DNA of 64,000 nucleotides from Chloroflexota bacterium (GTDB lineage: Bacteria; Chloroflexota; Anaerolineae; Anaerolineales; Villigracilaceae): NCBI GenBank assembly GCA_016234555.1, contig JACRBJ010000077.1, positions 1 to 64,000 on the forward strand. Reading direction: 5' to 3'. The notes under the pieces were generated by a model. The model saw only the letters and a program-made list of their open reading frames with translations, was not told the origin of the DNA and did no database searches. The translations under genes were made by a program, and so were the position numbers. Shown piece by piece: positions 8,469-16,388 of this stretch; the stretch's first letter is position 1, and every line of letters starts with the position of its first letter.

Positions 8469-9266
8469 ATGACTGCTCAAGTGATTACCGTTACATCTGG
8501 AAAAGGCGGCGTCGGGAAGACGACGGCCGTTGCGAACCTTGCCACCGCGCTGGCTGTGGACGGCAGGAAGGTCGTCTGCATCGACGGCGACATCGGCTTG
8601 CGAAACCTCGATGTCATCATGGGACTGGAAAATCGCATCGTCTACGATATTGTGGATGTGATCGAAGGTCGCTGCAAACTAAAACAGGCGATGATCCGCG
8701 ACAAGCATTATCCCGAATTGTATTTGATTCCCGCCGCGCAGACCCGCGACAAGAACGCCGTCTCGCCTTCGGATATGAAGCGCATCTGCAACGATCTCAA
8801 ACCCGATGTTGACTTCATCATCATCGATTCTCCCGCGGGAATCGAGCGCGGCTTCCGAAACGCCATCGCGGCGGCTGACCGCGTGCTGGTGGTGACCAAC
8901 CCCGAGGTCAGCGCGGTGCGCGATGCCGACCGTGTGGTGGGCATTTTGGAAGCGGAGGAAAAAGGCAATCCGCTGCTGATCCTCAATCGCTTGAATCCGA
9001 TCCTGGTTAAAAATAACGACATGCTCTCCGCCGAGGACGTGCTCGACTTGCTGGGCATCCAACTCATCGGGGTCGTGCCTGAGGATGAAACGGTGATCAT
9101 CGGTTCCAATCGCGGCGCGCCCGTCGTCAACGACCCAAAGAGCCGTGCCGGACAGGCGTTCCGCAATATTGCCAAACGCCTTCAAGGTCAGGAGGTTCCA
9201 TTCATGGACCTTGACCAGCATGGCGGTTTTTGGGGCACAATCCAAAAATTGACTGGGAGGAAATAA
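8469..9266 (+). CDS. minD: Septum site-determining ATPase MinD
   Basis: 265 aa. The deviant Walker A GKGGVGKTT stands at residues ~10-18, the A' motif CIDGDIGLRNLDVIMGLE follows, and Walker B is FIIIDSPAGIE. The C-terminal stretch FWGTIQKLTGRK is the amphipathic membrane-targeting helix. MinD binds membrane with ATP, recruits MinC, and is released by MinE. ATG 8469 follows the ribosome site AGGAAG. Length and motifs are standard. Confidence 0.97.
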   Translation: MTAQVITVTSGKGGVGKTTAVANLATALAVDGRKVVCIDGDIGLRNLDVIMGLENRIVYDIVDVIEGRCKLKQAMIRDKHYPELYLIPAAQTRDKNAVSPSDMKRICNDLKPDVDFIIIDSPAGIERGFRNAIAAADRVLVVTNPEVSAVRDADRVVGILEAEEKGNPLLILNRLNPILVKNNDMLSAEDVLDLLGIQLIGVVPEDETVIIGSNRGAPVVNDPKSRAGQAFRNIAKRLQGQEVPFMDLDQHGGFWGTIQKLTGRK

Positions 9267-9267
9267 G

Positions 9268-9519
9268 ATGGGCTTCTTTACGCGAAAACGAAGCGCCGAA
9301 AGCGCAAAGGAACGCCTGCAACTTGTGTTGGTTCACGACCGCACCGATCTGACGCCCGCGCAACTGGAGTCGTTGAAGGATGACCTGCTCAAGGCCATTT
9401 CGAACTACATCGATATCGATCCCGATGCGGTGCGGATTGGGTTGGAACGTGACGGCAGGTCTCAACGGCTGGTGGCGGATATTCCGCTGCGGAGCATGTC
9501 CCGCAATCGCGCGGGTTGA
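9268..9519 (+). CDS. minE: Cell division topological specificity factor MinE
   Basis: 83 aa, the normal MinE size. It begins one base after the minD stop. The N-terminal GFFTRKRSAESAKERLQLVLVHDR is the membrane/MinD-contact region, and the C-terminal dimerisation domain contains LKDDLLKAISNYIDIDPDAVRIGLE. It stimulates MinD ATPase and produces pole-to-pole oscillation. The presence of MinE rather than DivIVA alone indicates an oscillating system. Confidence 0.95.
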   Translation: MGFFTRKRSAESAKERLQLVLVHDRTDLTPAQLESLKDDLLKAISNYIDIDPDAVRIGLERDGRSQRLVADIPLRSMSRNRAG

Positions 9520-9565
9520 CGCCTTTTGACCTGGAGCCACGGATCGACCGTCATGGGTTGCGTCC

Positions 9566-10705
9566 GTGTTTCTGATTATGATTCGCGGAATTTCCTGGCG
9601 TAACTTCGATTTCATTTTATTGGGTGCGGTCATCCTTGCTTCCGCTTTCGGCACGGTGATGATTCGCTCTGCCGTGGCAGGAAATGAAGTGTTGCTGCCA
9701 CTCGTGACCCGGCAGATTTATTTTGCAATTCTGGGGGTGATTGTGATTTTTACGGTTGCCTCCATTGACTATCGTTACTGGCTGGCGCTGTATCGTCCGA
9801 TGTACCTCGCCATCATGATTTTTCTGGTGACGTTGACCGGGTTCGGGCAATCGGCGTTTGGCGCCCAGCGTTGGTTTACGGTTGGCGTTCTTTTCCTCCA
9901 GCCGACCGAGTTCGCAAAGATCATCGCCATCATCGTTTTGGCGCGTTATTTCGACGTCGCCCAGTATCAACAGCGCGACCTGCGCTGGGCGCTGGGTGCC
10001 ATTCTATGGGCGTCGGGGATCGTTGTCATGATTTTGCTCCAACCCAACCTGAGCAATGTGCTGGTTCTTTCAGTCATCCTGGGAGTCATGTTGTGGATCA
10101 ACGGCGTGCAGGTGAAACATGTGATGATTACCGGGGCAATCGGCGCTGTGTTTGTCTTCAGTCTGATCGTTCTTTCTGTGATCGGCGTTCGCATTCCATT
10201 TCTACAAGCCTATCAACAGGAGAGAATTGTCAACTTTGTCGTCCCCAACCCGAATGATACCTACGGCAACAGGTACAATGTCGAGCAGGCTAAGATTGCC
10301 ATCGGGTCGGGCGGGCTGTTCGGGCAGGGCTATGGTCAGGGATCACAGACGCAACTGCGCTTTTTGAAGGTGCGTCATACTGATTTCATTTTTGCGGCAA
10401 GTTCCGAGGAATTTGGCATGATCGGGGGTGGTTTCATCATCCTGACCCTTGCCATAATCATCTGGCGCTGTATCCGGGCGGGACAAAAATCCCGCGACGT
10501 TGCCGGGGCGATGATCAGCTTTGGGGTGGCGACGTTGATTTTTTTCCAGGCGGCGGTTAACATGGGCATGAACCTGAACATCCTGCCTGTTTCAGGATTG
10601 CCGCTCCCATTCATCAGTTACGGAGGCAGCGGTTTAACCGCCCTCATGCTTGGTATTGGGCTGGTCGAAAGCGTTGCCATGCGGCATAAGCAAATGGAAT
10701 TTTAG
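9566..10705 (+). CDS. rodA: Peptidoglycan glycosyltransferase RodA (SEDS family)
   Basis: 379 aa from GTG 9566, or 375 aa from ATG 9578; neither has a strong ribosome site. About ten membrane helices. SEDS landmarks are FGQSAFGAQRWFTVGVLFLQPTEFAKI near residue 95-120 (containing the conserved W and the E of the catalytic region) and LPVSGLPLPFISYGGSG near the C-terminus. It polymerises lipid II with PBP2 during elongation. Placement after minCDE in the same direction suggests RodA and PBP2 are expressed from one chromosomal block. FtsW cannot be fully excluded, but the mre context favours RodA. Confidence 0.92.
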   Translation: MFLIMIRGISWRNFDFILLGAVILASAFGTVMIRSAVAGNEVLLPLVTRQIYFAILGVIVIFTVASIDYRYWLALYRPMYLAIMIFLVTLTGFGQSAFGAQRWFTVGVLFLQPTEFAKIIAIIVLARYFDVAQYQQRDLRWALGAILWASGIVVMILLQPNLSNVLVLSVILGVMLWINGVQVKHVMITGAIGAVFVFSLIVLSVIGVRIPFLQAYQQERIVNFVVPNPNDTYGNRYNVEQAKIAIGSGGLFGQGYGQGSQTQLRFLKVRHTDFIFAASSEEFGMIGGGFIILTLAIIIWRCIRAGQKSRDVAGAMISFGVATLIFFQAAVNMGMNLNILPVSGLPLPFISYGGSGLTALMLGIGLVESVAMRHKQMEF

Positions 10706-10774
10706 TCTTTTATTTTTTGATGGTCGAGTAGGGCGGAGCCCGCATCGAGATCATCGACCCAAGGAGTATTCATC

Positions 10775-12256
10775 ATGTCAATCAAACCTGCTCGTACTCG
10801 TGTCGCACCGTCCCCAACGGGACACATGCACCTCGCCACAGCGCGTGTTGCTCTCTATGACTATCTGCTGGCAAAGAAAACCGGTGGACAATTTGTCCTG
10901 CGCATCGAAGATACCGACCTTACCCGTACCGTGCCCGGCGCCGAACAGGAGATTATTGATGGGTTACGCTGGCTGGGATTGGATTACGACGAAGGCCCCG
11001 ATGTGGGCGGACCGTACGGTCCATATCGTCAGACGGACCGCCGCGAGATTTATCAGGTTCATGCCAAAACCCTCGTCAACAGCGGACATGCCTACCCGTG
11101 TTTCTGCACGCCTGACCGACTCGAAAAAGTGCGGCAGGAACAAATGAAGCGCAAGGAGAATCCACGCTACGACGGAACCTGTCGCAGCCTCGACCCCGAT
11201 GAAGCCGCCCGCCGGGTTGCGAACGGCGAGAACTACGTCATTCGCTTCAAGATGCCGCATGAAGGGACGACCACCGCCCACGACCATCTGCGCGGAGATA
11301 TCGTCACCGAAAATAAACAACTCAACGATTATGTCCTGTTGAAGACTGACGGCTTGCCGACCTATCATCTGGCCGCGGTGGCGGACGACCATGACATGAA
11401 CATCACGCATGTCCTGCGCGGTTCGGAATGGCTTGGTACCTTCCCGCTTCACGTCAACATCGTTCGTGCCTTTGGATGGGAGGAGCCGGTCTGGGTGCAT
11501 CTCTCCGTTTTTCTCAAGCCCAGCGGCAAAGGCAAACTCAGCAAGCGTGATACGACGCTCGCGATGAAAGACGGACATTCTGTGTTTATCAAGGATATGA
11601 GTGACCTGGGCTTTACCCCCGAAGGTGTGAATAATTGGGTGGCGTTGATGGGGTGGGGGGTTGCTGAGGATGACGTGATGACTGTGGCCCAGATGGTTGA
11701 CAGGTTTTCCATTGACAGTTTGACCGCTTCTCCCGCCGCGATCAACTTCCAGAAGCTGGACCATTTCAACGCGACGCACATCCGTCTCTTCACGACCGAG
11801 GATTTGGCAGCCCGCATCAAGCCTTATTTCACCCGTGAGGGACTGAACGTCAATGATGAAGTCCTGCTGAAGATTGTCCCACTCATCCGTGAGAGGCTGA
11901 TCACACTGGACGATTGCATCTCGTTTGGCGGCTTCTTCTTCAAGGACGAGGTGACTCCCGTTCCCGAAGAGTTGGTTGCCAAGGGACTGGATGCAAAGCA
12001 ATCGGCGGAGGTGGCTCGAAAGGCTTATCAGATTCTGGCAGTGCAACCAGACATCAGTCACGAAAAGTGCGAACCGCCTCTGCGGGCATACGTCGAAGAA
12101 AGCGGTTTGAACGCGAATCAGGTCTTCGGAATCCTGCGCGTCGCCGCGACGGGACAGAAGGTCAGCCCGCCTCTGTTCGAGAGCATGGAAATCATCGGCA
12201 GGGACAAATGCCTGCAACGAATCCAAAACGCGATTGGGATTTTAGAGAAGATGTAA
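10775..12256 (+). CDS. gltX: Glutamate--tRNA ligase
   Basis: 493 aa class I synthetase with AAGGAG upstream of the ATG. Seen: RVAPSPTG, RIEDTDLTR, the GluRS-specific DGLRWLGLDYDEGP, and the KMSKS-equivalent K254-L-S-K-R258. The HIGH-type motif reads H19-L-A-T instead of the usual H-[IV]-G-[GHN]; the first His is kept. It charges tRNA with glutamate; whether it is discriminating or also charges tRNA-Gln cannot be told here. It ends the mre-min-rod block and is followed by a good terminator. Confidence 0.96.
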   Translation: MSIKPARTRVAPSPTGHMHLATARVALYDYLLAKKTGGQFVLRIEDTDLTRTVPGAEQEIIDGLRWLGLDYDEGPDVGGPYGPYRQTDRREIYQVHAKTLVNSGHAYPCFCTPDRLEKVRQEQMKRKENPRYDGTCRSLDPDEAARRVANGENYVIRFKMPHEGTTTAHDHLRGDIVTENKQLNDYVLLKTDGLPTYHLAAVADDHDMNITHVLRGSEWLGTFPLHVNIVRAFGWEEPVWVHLSVFLKPSGKGKLSKRDTTLAMKDGHSVFIKDMSDLGFTPEGVNNWVALMGWGVAEDDVMTVAQMVDRFSIDSLTASPAAINFQKLDHFNATHIRLFTTEDLAARIKPYFTREGLNVNDEVLLKIVPLIRERLITLDDCISFGGFFFKDEVTPVPEELVAKGLDAKQSAEVARKAYQILAVQPDISHEKCEPPLRAYVEESGLNANQVFGILRVAATGQKVSPPLFESMEIIGRDKCLQRIQNAIGILEKM

Positions 12257-12262
12257 AAAAGC

Positions 12263-12289
12263 AGGTCACGCTTCAAGCGTGACCTTTTT
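12263..12289 (+). terminator. Terminator after gltX
   Basis: AGGTCACGCTT, loop ca, AGCGTGACCT and a T-run of five. It lies 7 bp after the gltX stop and also faces the convergent cyclase gene. Confidence 0.85.
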
Positions 12290-12314
12290 GATTCAATAAT
12301 GCGGAAATTTGAAT

Positions 12315-12944
12315 TCAATCCTTCCGGTACCCGATCGCATAGGAGGGGATGGTCAGTCCTGAGACAGACACCATCACTTCACGCAGTTCAAAATCCAATT
12401 CGGAAGTGATGGATTTGATTGCATCCTGTGTGACGAGAATTTCCCCAGCCGTAGCTACGTCCTCGCCCAATTTGCAGGCTCGGTTTACAGCGTCGCCAAA
12501 GCAATCTTCATCGCCAACGATCAGGATTTTCCCCTGGTCAATTCCACAGGCGATGTGCACATCGAAATCGTCGGAAGTGAGCAGGTTCGACGCGTCGAAT
12601 GCAAGTTGCAGGGCGATGGCAGCGTGGACCGCTGAGAGCGTGTCGGGGAAAACCGCGAAACAATTATCCGCTTCGAATTTGAGCATGCTGCCGCCATATG
12701 TTTTGATGATCGGTTCGGCTGTCAACTGCATACGACGCACCATTGAAAGATAATGGATGATGCCGTATTTGCGGGTTAACAGCGAGAAACCTGACATATC
12801 AAGAACAAAAACAACCCGTTCTGTGCCGTACTCCCGCCATAGCTCCGTTTCGATGGCCTTCCGACTTTCGACATTGGTTTCCTGTGAAAAACGCAGCAGC
12901 AATTCCTGAAATTTTTTGGATTGTCTTTTGTTGACTGTGTTCAT
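12315..12944 (-). CDS. Class III adenylate/guanylate cyclase-domain protein
   Basis: 209 aa, just one catalytic domain with a short N-terminal helix. The first metal aspartate lies in VFVLDMSGFSLLT. GGSMLKFEADNCFAVF carries the second acidic position, and FGDAVNRACKLGE is the conserved helix near the ribose/transition-state residues (N and R present). Families with this layout convert ATP or GTP to a cyclic nucleotide, but specificity residues cannot be assigned with certainty. The normal K-x-x-G-D is K-F-E-A-D here, so activity should not be assumed. It is encoded 5 bp after the SnoaL-like gene and is probably co-transcribed from the promoter at 13351-13379. Confidence 0.82.
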   Translation of the reverse strand: MNTVNKRQSKKFQELLLRFSQETNVESRKAIETELWREYGTERVVFVLDMSGFSLLTRKYGIIHYLSMVRRMQLTAEPIIKTYGGSMLKFEADNCFAVFPDTLSAVHAAIALQLAFDASNLLTSDDFDVHIACGIDQGKILIVGDEDCFGDAVNRACKLGEDVATAGEILVTQDAIKSITSELDFELREVMVSVSGLTIPSYAIGYRKD

Positions 12945-12949
12945 TGGTG

Positions 12950-13321
12950 TTAACCCTTTACAAAGGATAATTTTTCCGCAATCAGATCATCTTTTAATCT
13001 ATAGACGTCCACCCCTCGGATGTGCCCCTCTGCGCCGTTGTTGTCTGTCCAGTGATACGTCCATAGCATAACGCAGCGCTCTCCCAGCGCAAAAATTTCC
13101 TCGGTCTCGATTCTGGCTGAAGACGAAGAACGAAAGAAATCCTCCCAAAAGGCGCGTACCTGCGTTTTGCCAGAGTAACGTTCGCCGTCGGGGGCGGGGG
13201 AGGTATTCTCGAAGACCGTATCCTCTGTTGTCAGCGCCATCATGGCGTTCACATCGGCGGCGTTTAGCGCGTCATTGAATCGGCGGACGATTTCGATCCC
13301 ATCAATTTGATTTGTTTTCAT
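12950..13321 (-). CDS. SnoaL-like / NTF2-fold protein
   Basis: 123 aa. The pattern VRRFNDALNAADVNAMMALTTEDTVFENTSPAPDG and later WEDFFRSSSSARIETEEIF is typical of the SnoaL/ketosteroid-isomerase-like nuclear transport factor 2 fold, a small cone-shaped barrel. Such proteins can be isomerases, hydrolases or ligand-binding partners, and no catalytic residue can be named from sequence alone. It is the first gene of a two-gene unit with the class III cyclase, which suggests it may be a sensor or partner for the cyclase (inference). Confidence 0.75.
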   Translation of the reverse strand: MKTNQIDGIEIVRRFNDALNAADVNAMMALTTEDTVFENTSPAPDGERYSGKTQVRAFWEDFFRSSSSARIETEEIFALGERCVMLWTYHWTDNNGAEGHIRGVDVYRLKDDLIAEKLSFVKG

Positions 13322-13350
13322 GTACTGTACCTCTAAACTAATGTGTGCCT

Positions 13351-13379
13351 AGAATACAACCAAACATCCAATTTGGCAA
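13351..13379 (-). promoter_or_regulatory. Sigma70-type promoter of the SnoaL-cyclase pair
   Basis: TTGCCA (13374-13379) and TATTCT (13351-13356) on the minus strand with exactly 17 bp between. It lies 30 bp upstream of the SnoaL start. The rest of the divergent gap to 13512 holds a strong AAAAAAGGAG ribosome site for the plus-strand gene. Confidence 0.6.
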
Positions 13380-13512
13380 GCGGGGTAACCGCACCCGCCG
13401 CCTGGCCAGGGTACAGCCCGTTCTCCGGTAGGGGTGAAAAATGGTTTCCGGGGCGTAAACTTTTTTCAAGTTCGCGCGTATATCCTGTATCAAACAAAAA
13501 AGGAGCAATTAT

Positions 13513-14091
13513 ATGACTTCACAACGTAATGCGGGTCCGCTGGTGGTTGGCGCCCTGCTTATCCTCTTTGGCTTATTGTCCCTGGTGGGGCAGCTCTTCC
13601 GCGGATTTCACTTTTGGGAAACCTTTTGGCCCTTCATCGTCATCGGCTTCGGCGCGATGTTTTTTGTCGGCATGTTCGCGGGTGGAAAATCGATGGCCGG
13701 GCTGGCAGTTCCAGGCTCGATCATCACCACCGTTGGGCTGATGCTGTTCTACCAGAACCTGACCGACCACTGGGAAAGCTGGTCCTACGGCTGGACGGTG
13801 ATCTTGATGGCGGTGGGGGTTGGCATTTTCATCATGGGCGCTTACGGTGGGAACGAAGAACAGCGCAAGTCTGGCATGGGCGTGATGCGCGTCGGGCTGA
13901 TTCTGTTCATCCTGTTTGGCGGCTTCTTCGAGTTCATCTTCTCGGCGGGCGAGCGTTTTGGACTGCGCCAGGTAGTCTTCCCTGTGGGACTCATCCTGCT
14001 TGGCTTGTACCTCATCGTCAAGCGCCTGCGCCCCTCCCAACCTGAGACGATTGAATCATCCACAACCAATGATTTGGAGAATAAACAATGA
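13513..14091 (+). CDS. LiaI/LiaF-like multi-pass membrane protein
   Basis: 192 aa with five or six membrane helices (GPLVVGALLILFGLLSLVGQLF at the start), the layout of LiaI/LiaF-type transmembrane regions (DUF5668 and relatives). AAAAAAGGAG precedes the ATG. It overlaps the next gene by 4 bp (ATGA), so the two are translationally coupled and probably act together in the membrane. Related pairs in Gram-positive bacteria sense envelope stress with a two-component system, but none is encoded here, so that role is only a suggestion. Confidence 0.7.
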   Translation: MTSQRNAGPLVVGALLILFGLLSLVGQLFRGFHFWETFWPFIVIGFGAMFFVGMFAGGKSMAGLAVPGSIITTVGLMLFYQNLTDHWESWSYGWTVILMAVGVGIFIMGAYGGNEEQRKSGMGVMRVGLILFILFGGFFEFIFSAGERFGLRQVVFPVGLILLGLYLIVKRLRPSQPETIESSTTNDLENKQ

Positions 14092-15059
14092 AAGAACATT
14101 CGATTTTTTGGCCCCTTACTTTTATTGCCGCCGGTGTGATCTGGCTCTTGAACGGAATGGGAATCATCCCGTCTGCCAACCTGTGGGCGTTGACTCACCT
14201 CCTGCCCTTCATTTTGATCGTCCTCGGGCTGGGACTCATCCTTCGGGCGTACTGGCGTTTCGGCGGCATGCTCACCTCGCTGATCGTCGTGGGTGGCACG
14301 GTGCTGGCAATCGTGTTCGCCCCGCAACTCGGCTGGAACGACGGACCTCCCATGAATTGGGACATCGAATTGGGAGACTTTGACGGTGGCTCAGGCGCAA
14401 TAAAAGGCTCTGGTGAGATTGTGACCGAGACTCGGAAAGTCTCAGGCTTCGATGCGGTTTCTCTGGAGTATCCCGCCAAGGTGACCATCCATCAGGGCAA
14501 GACCGAATCTGTGACCTTGAAGGGTGACGATAACCTCCTGCCGCAAATTCTCACCGACATTGACGGCGGCACTCTGCGCATTGACACGGGCGAGCGGGAT
14601 TGGAATGATCGCGTGAATCCCAGCAAGCCTTTGGAAGTCGTCATCACGGTCAAAGATTTGAAGCAGGTGCGTTTCCCAAGCGCTGGCTCCCTGACCGTCG
14701 AAAAGCTGACCACCGACTCGCTTGAAGTGGTCGTCAGTGGAGCAGGTGACATCGCTTTGCGGGACCTGGACGCTGGCAGTCTCGATGTCGTGCTAAGCGG
14801 CGCAGGCAGTGTGGACGCCGACGGTGTGGCGGATGACTTGAGCGTCCGCATCAGCGGCGCGGGCGAGTTCAGCGGCGGTGACCTGCACAGCCAGACTGCC
14901 GAGGTTCACATCTCAGGCATGGGCAGCGCCACAGTCTGGGTGGACAAGGAACTCGATGCCAGCATCAGCGGCGCGGGATCGGTGAATTATTATGGAGATC
15001 CCAGTGTTCAGGAGCAGATCAGCGGCGCGGGGGACGTGAAAGGTCTGGGCGAGAAGTAA
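14088..15059 (+). CDS. Membrane protein with a DUF2807 (GIN) beta-helix head
   Basis: 323 aa. Four N-terminal membrane helices (IFWPLTFIAAGVIWLLNGMG onwards, residues 5-85) are followed by an extracytoplasmic DUF2807 head (~105-323). The head consists of SGAG turns: SGAGDIALRDL, SGAGSVDADGV, SGAGEFSGGDL, SGAGSVNYYGD, SGAGDVKGLGEK. These are repeated parallel beta-strands of the putative adhesin head domain. It overlaps the preceding membrane protein. The last ~200 bp of this gene and its terminator recur in decayed form at 15787-16600. Confidence 0.82.
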   Translation: MKEHSIFWPLTFIAAGVIWLLNGMGIIPSANLWALTHLLPFILIVLGLGLILRAYWRFGGMLTSLIVVGGTVLAIVFAPQLGWNDGPPMNWDIELGDFDGGSGAIKGSGEIVTETRKVSGFDAVSLEYPAKVTIHQGKTESVTLKGDDNLLPQILTDIDGGTLRIDTGERDWNDRVNPSKPLEVVITVKDLKQVRFPSAGSLTVEKLTTDSLEVVVSGAGDIALRDLDAGSLDVVLSGAGSVDADGVADDLSVRISGAGEFSGGDLHSQTAEVHISGMGSATVWVDKELDASISGAGSVNYYGDPSVQEQISGAGDVKGLGEK

Positions 15060-15063
15060 AATC

Positions 15064-15101
15064 AAAGAGCCGCTTTCCGAGGATGGAAGGCGGCTCTTTT
15101 T
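15064..15101 (+). terminator. Terminator after the DUF2807 gene
   Basis: AAAGAGCCGC pairs with GCGGCTCTTT, followed by TTTTT. A near-identical copy is found at 16562-16600 after the last decayed DUF2807 fragment. Confidence 0.85.
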
Positions 15102-15114
15102 AGGAAAAGTAGAA

Positions 15115-15483
15115 TTATTCTGAAAGCGGGTCGATGACGGTCAGGGATTCGATCCAGTCAAAATCTTCTGTGTTGTGAGTTGCCAGCGTCAGATCGTGGT
15201 GAAGTGCTGTGGCGGCGATAAGCGCGTCACCAACAGAGACGGAACGCTGTTGTCTTAATTCAGTTGCGATTTGAAAGATTTCGGCATTGGGATATAGAAC
15301 GGTGAGTTCAGAAAATAATTCTTCGAGCGCAGCTTTCTCTTTGGCGCTCAGTTTATAGTATCCCAACACTTCCACCAAACTGACTGCGGAAGCCACGGGT
15401 TGATTCTCGGCGAACCAATCCACCAGATGCGGATAATTCCCCGATGCGGCATAGATGATGAGGTTGCTGTCGGCAAGGATCAT
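15115..15483 (-). CDS. vapC: PIN-domain ribonuclease toxin, VapC type
   Basis: 122 aa. N-terminal MILADSNLIIYAASG supplies the first acidic residue of the PIN active site; SVSLVEVLGYY gives the conserved Glu; SVGDALIAATALHHDLTLATHNTEDF gives the later Asp pair (D in GDA and the N-T-E-D-F block). VapC toxins are Mg-dependent RNases that often cut tRNA or rRNA. It overlaps the upstream antitoxin gene by 4 bp. The module lies inside debris of the DUF2807 gene duplication. Confidence 0.9.
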   Translation of the reverse strand: MILADSNLIIYAASGNYPHLVDWFAENQPVASAVSLVEVLGYYKLSAKEKAALEELFSELTVLYPNAEIFQIATELRQQRSVSVGDALIAATALHHDLTLATHNTEDFDWIESLTVIDPLSE

Positions 15484-15740
15484 ACAGCGCGCCCTGGAAG
15501 CGGTCTATCCTTGCGGATTCGTCTTTGCCATTCCACGGGGTCGGTAATCTCTGCGAACGTCCCCATTGACGCCAGATTCGCCAGGACGCTTTTGATCCGT
15601 TTCTTGCGCCTGCTTTTTGTCGAAGCCAATTGAGCAATTCCTGCCCGCTCTTGCAGAAAGGCGACAAAATCCAACACTTCGCTTTGTTTGTCGAGAGGGA
15701 GGTTGCTTAGCCGCTGTTGAATTTCTTCCAGTAAAGTCAT
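15480..15740 (-). CDS. vapB: DUF2281-type antitoxin, VapB-like
   Basis: 86 aa. The opening MTLLEEIQQRLSNLPLDKQSEVLDFVAFLQERAG is the DUF2281 pattern seen in many antitoxins preceding PIN toxins. A basic middle (KSRRKKRIK) and a C-terminal acidic/aromatic part that could bind the toxin follow. It is the first gene of the pair, with the toxin start overlapping its stop. Autoregulation would act on the ~46-bp region upstream (15741-15786), which holds AT-rich sequence and no clear palindrome. Confidence 0.85.
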   Translation of the reverse strand: MTLLEEIQQRLSNLPLDKQSEVLDFVAFLQERAGIAQLASTKSRRKKRIKSVLANLASMGTFAEITDPVEWQRRIRKDRPLPGRAV

Positions 15741-15786
15741 GGTCTTTCTCCTGTTGAGTAAATTATACCCAACAAGGTCGCAAAAT

Positions 15787-15990
15787 GGTGCGGGCGAATT
15801 CAGCGGCGGTGACTTGCATAGCCAGACCGCCGAGACTCACATCTCAGGCATGGACAGCGCCACCGTCTGGGTGGACAAGGAACTCACTGCCAGCATCAGT
15901 GGCGCAGGCTCGGTGAATTATTATGGAGATCCCAGTGTTCAGGAGCAGATCAGCGGCGCGGGGGATGTGAAAGGCTTGGGCGAGAAGTAA
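15787..15990 (+). pseudogene. Decayed copy of the 3' end of the DUF2807 gene (copy 1)
   Basis: Nearly identical to 14856-15059, including FSGGDLHSQTAE, ISGAGSVNYYGDPSVQEQ and the stop after GLGEK. It has no start, signal or membrane part of its own. An open frame from 15739 runs into it by chance. Differences from the parent are a few substitutions (HISGMDSATV for HISGMGSATV). Confidence 0.85.
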
Positions 15991-16009
15991 ACTACACTCG
16001 CCCTCCTCC

Positions 16010-16105
16010 AGACCTGACAGGTTTCCACAGAGCCCAGTCCGATTCGCACCTTTGTCCGCGCATAGATTATGTTTGACTCGCGTCACGGTGAAACCTGTCA
16101 GGTCT
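16010..16105. mobile_element. 96-bp MITE-like element with 15-bp terminal inverted repeats (copy 1)
   Basis: It begins AGACCTGACAGGTTT and ends with the exact inverse AAACCTGTCAGGTCT. The interior is about 66 bp, ending near GTTTGACTCGCG. A second element of exactly the same length and with the same termini lies at 16293-16388. It has no coding capacity. Confidence 0.8.
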
Positions 16106-16108
16106 CTG

Positions 16109-16290
16109 AGACTCACATCTCAGGCATGGACAGCGCCACCGTTTGGGCGGACAGGGAACTCGATGCCAGCACCAACGGCGCGGGCGAATTCAAAGGCGGT
16201 GACCTGCACAGCCAGACTGCCGAGACTCACATCTCAGGCATGGACAGTGCCACCGTTTGGGTGGACAGGGAACTCGATGTTCGTCTTTCT
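16109..16290 (+). pseudogene. Decayed DUF2807 gene fragment (copy 2)
   Basis: Two head-to-tail units of THISGMDSATVW joined by NGAGEFKGGDLHSQTAE, clearly derived from the same part of the DUF2807 gene. It lies between the two 96-bp elements and has neither start nor stop of its own. Confidence 0.8.
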
Positions 16291-16292
16291 CC

Positions 16293-16388
16293 AGACCTGA
16301 CAGGTTTTCGTAAACCCCTTTCCGCCTCGTGCCGTTGCCCGCATATAGGTTACGTTTGACTCGCGCCACGATGAAACCTGTCAGGTCT
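16293..16388. mobile_element. 96-bp MITE-like element with 15-bp terminal inverted repeats (copy 2)
   Basis: Same termini and exactly the same length as the element at 16010-16105. The interior has diverged but keeps GTTTGACTCGCG near the right end. Both copies are preceded by CTCC. Confidence 0.8.

Noticed and set aside
15739..15786. Start of an apparent 83-aa gene at 15739
   Set aside because: The ATG belongs to vapB's opposite strand region; the rest is a decayed copy of the DUF2807 end, so no functional gene.
16010..16388. Target-site duplications of the 96-bp elements
   Set aside because: Flanks were compared; no convincing direct duplication is present at either copy.
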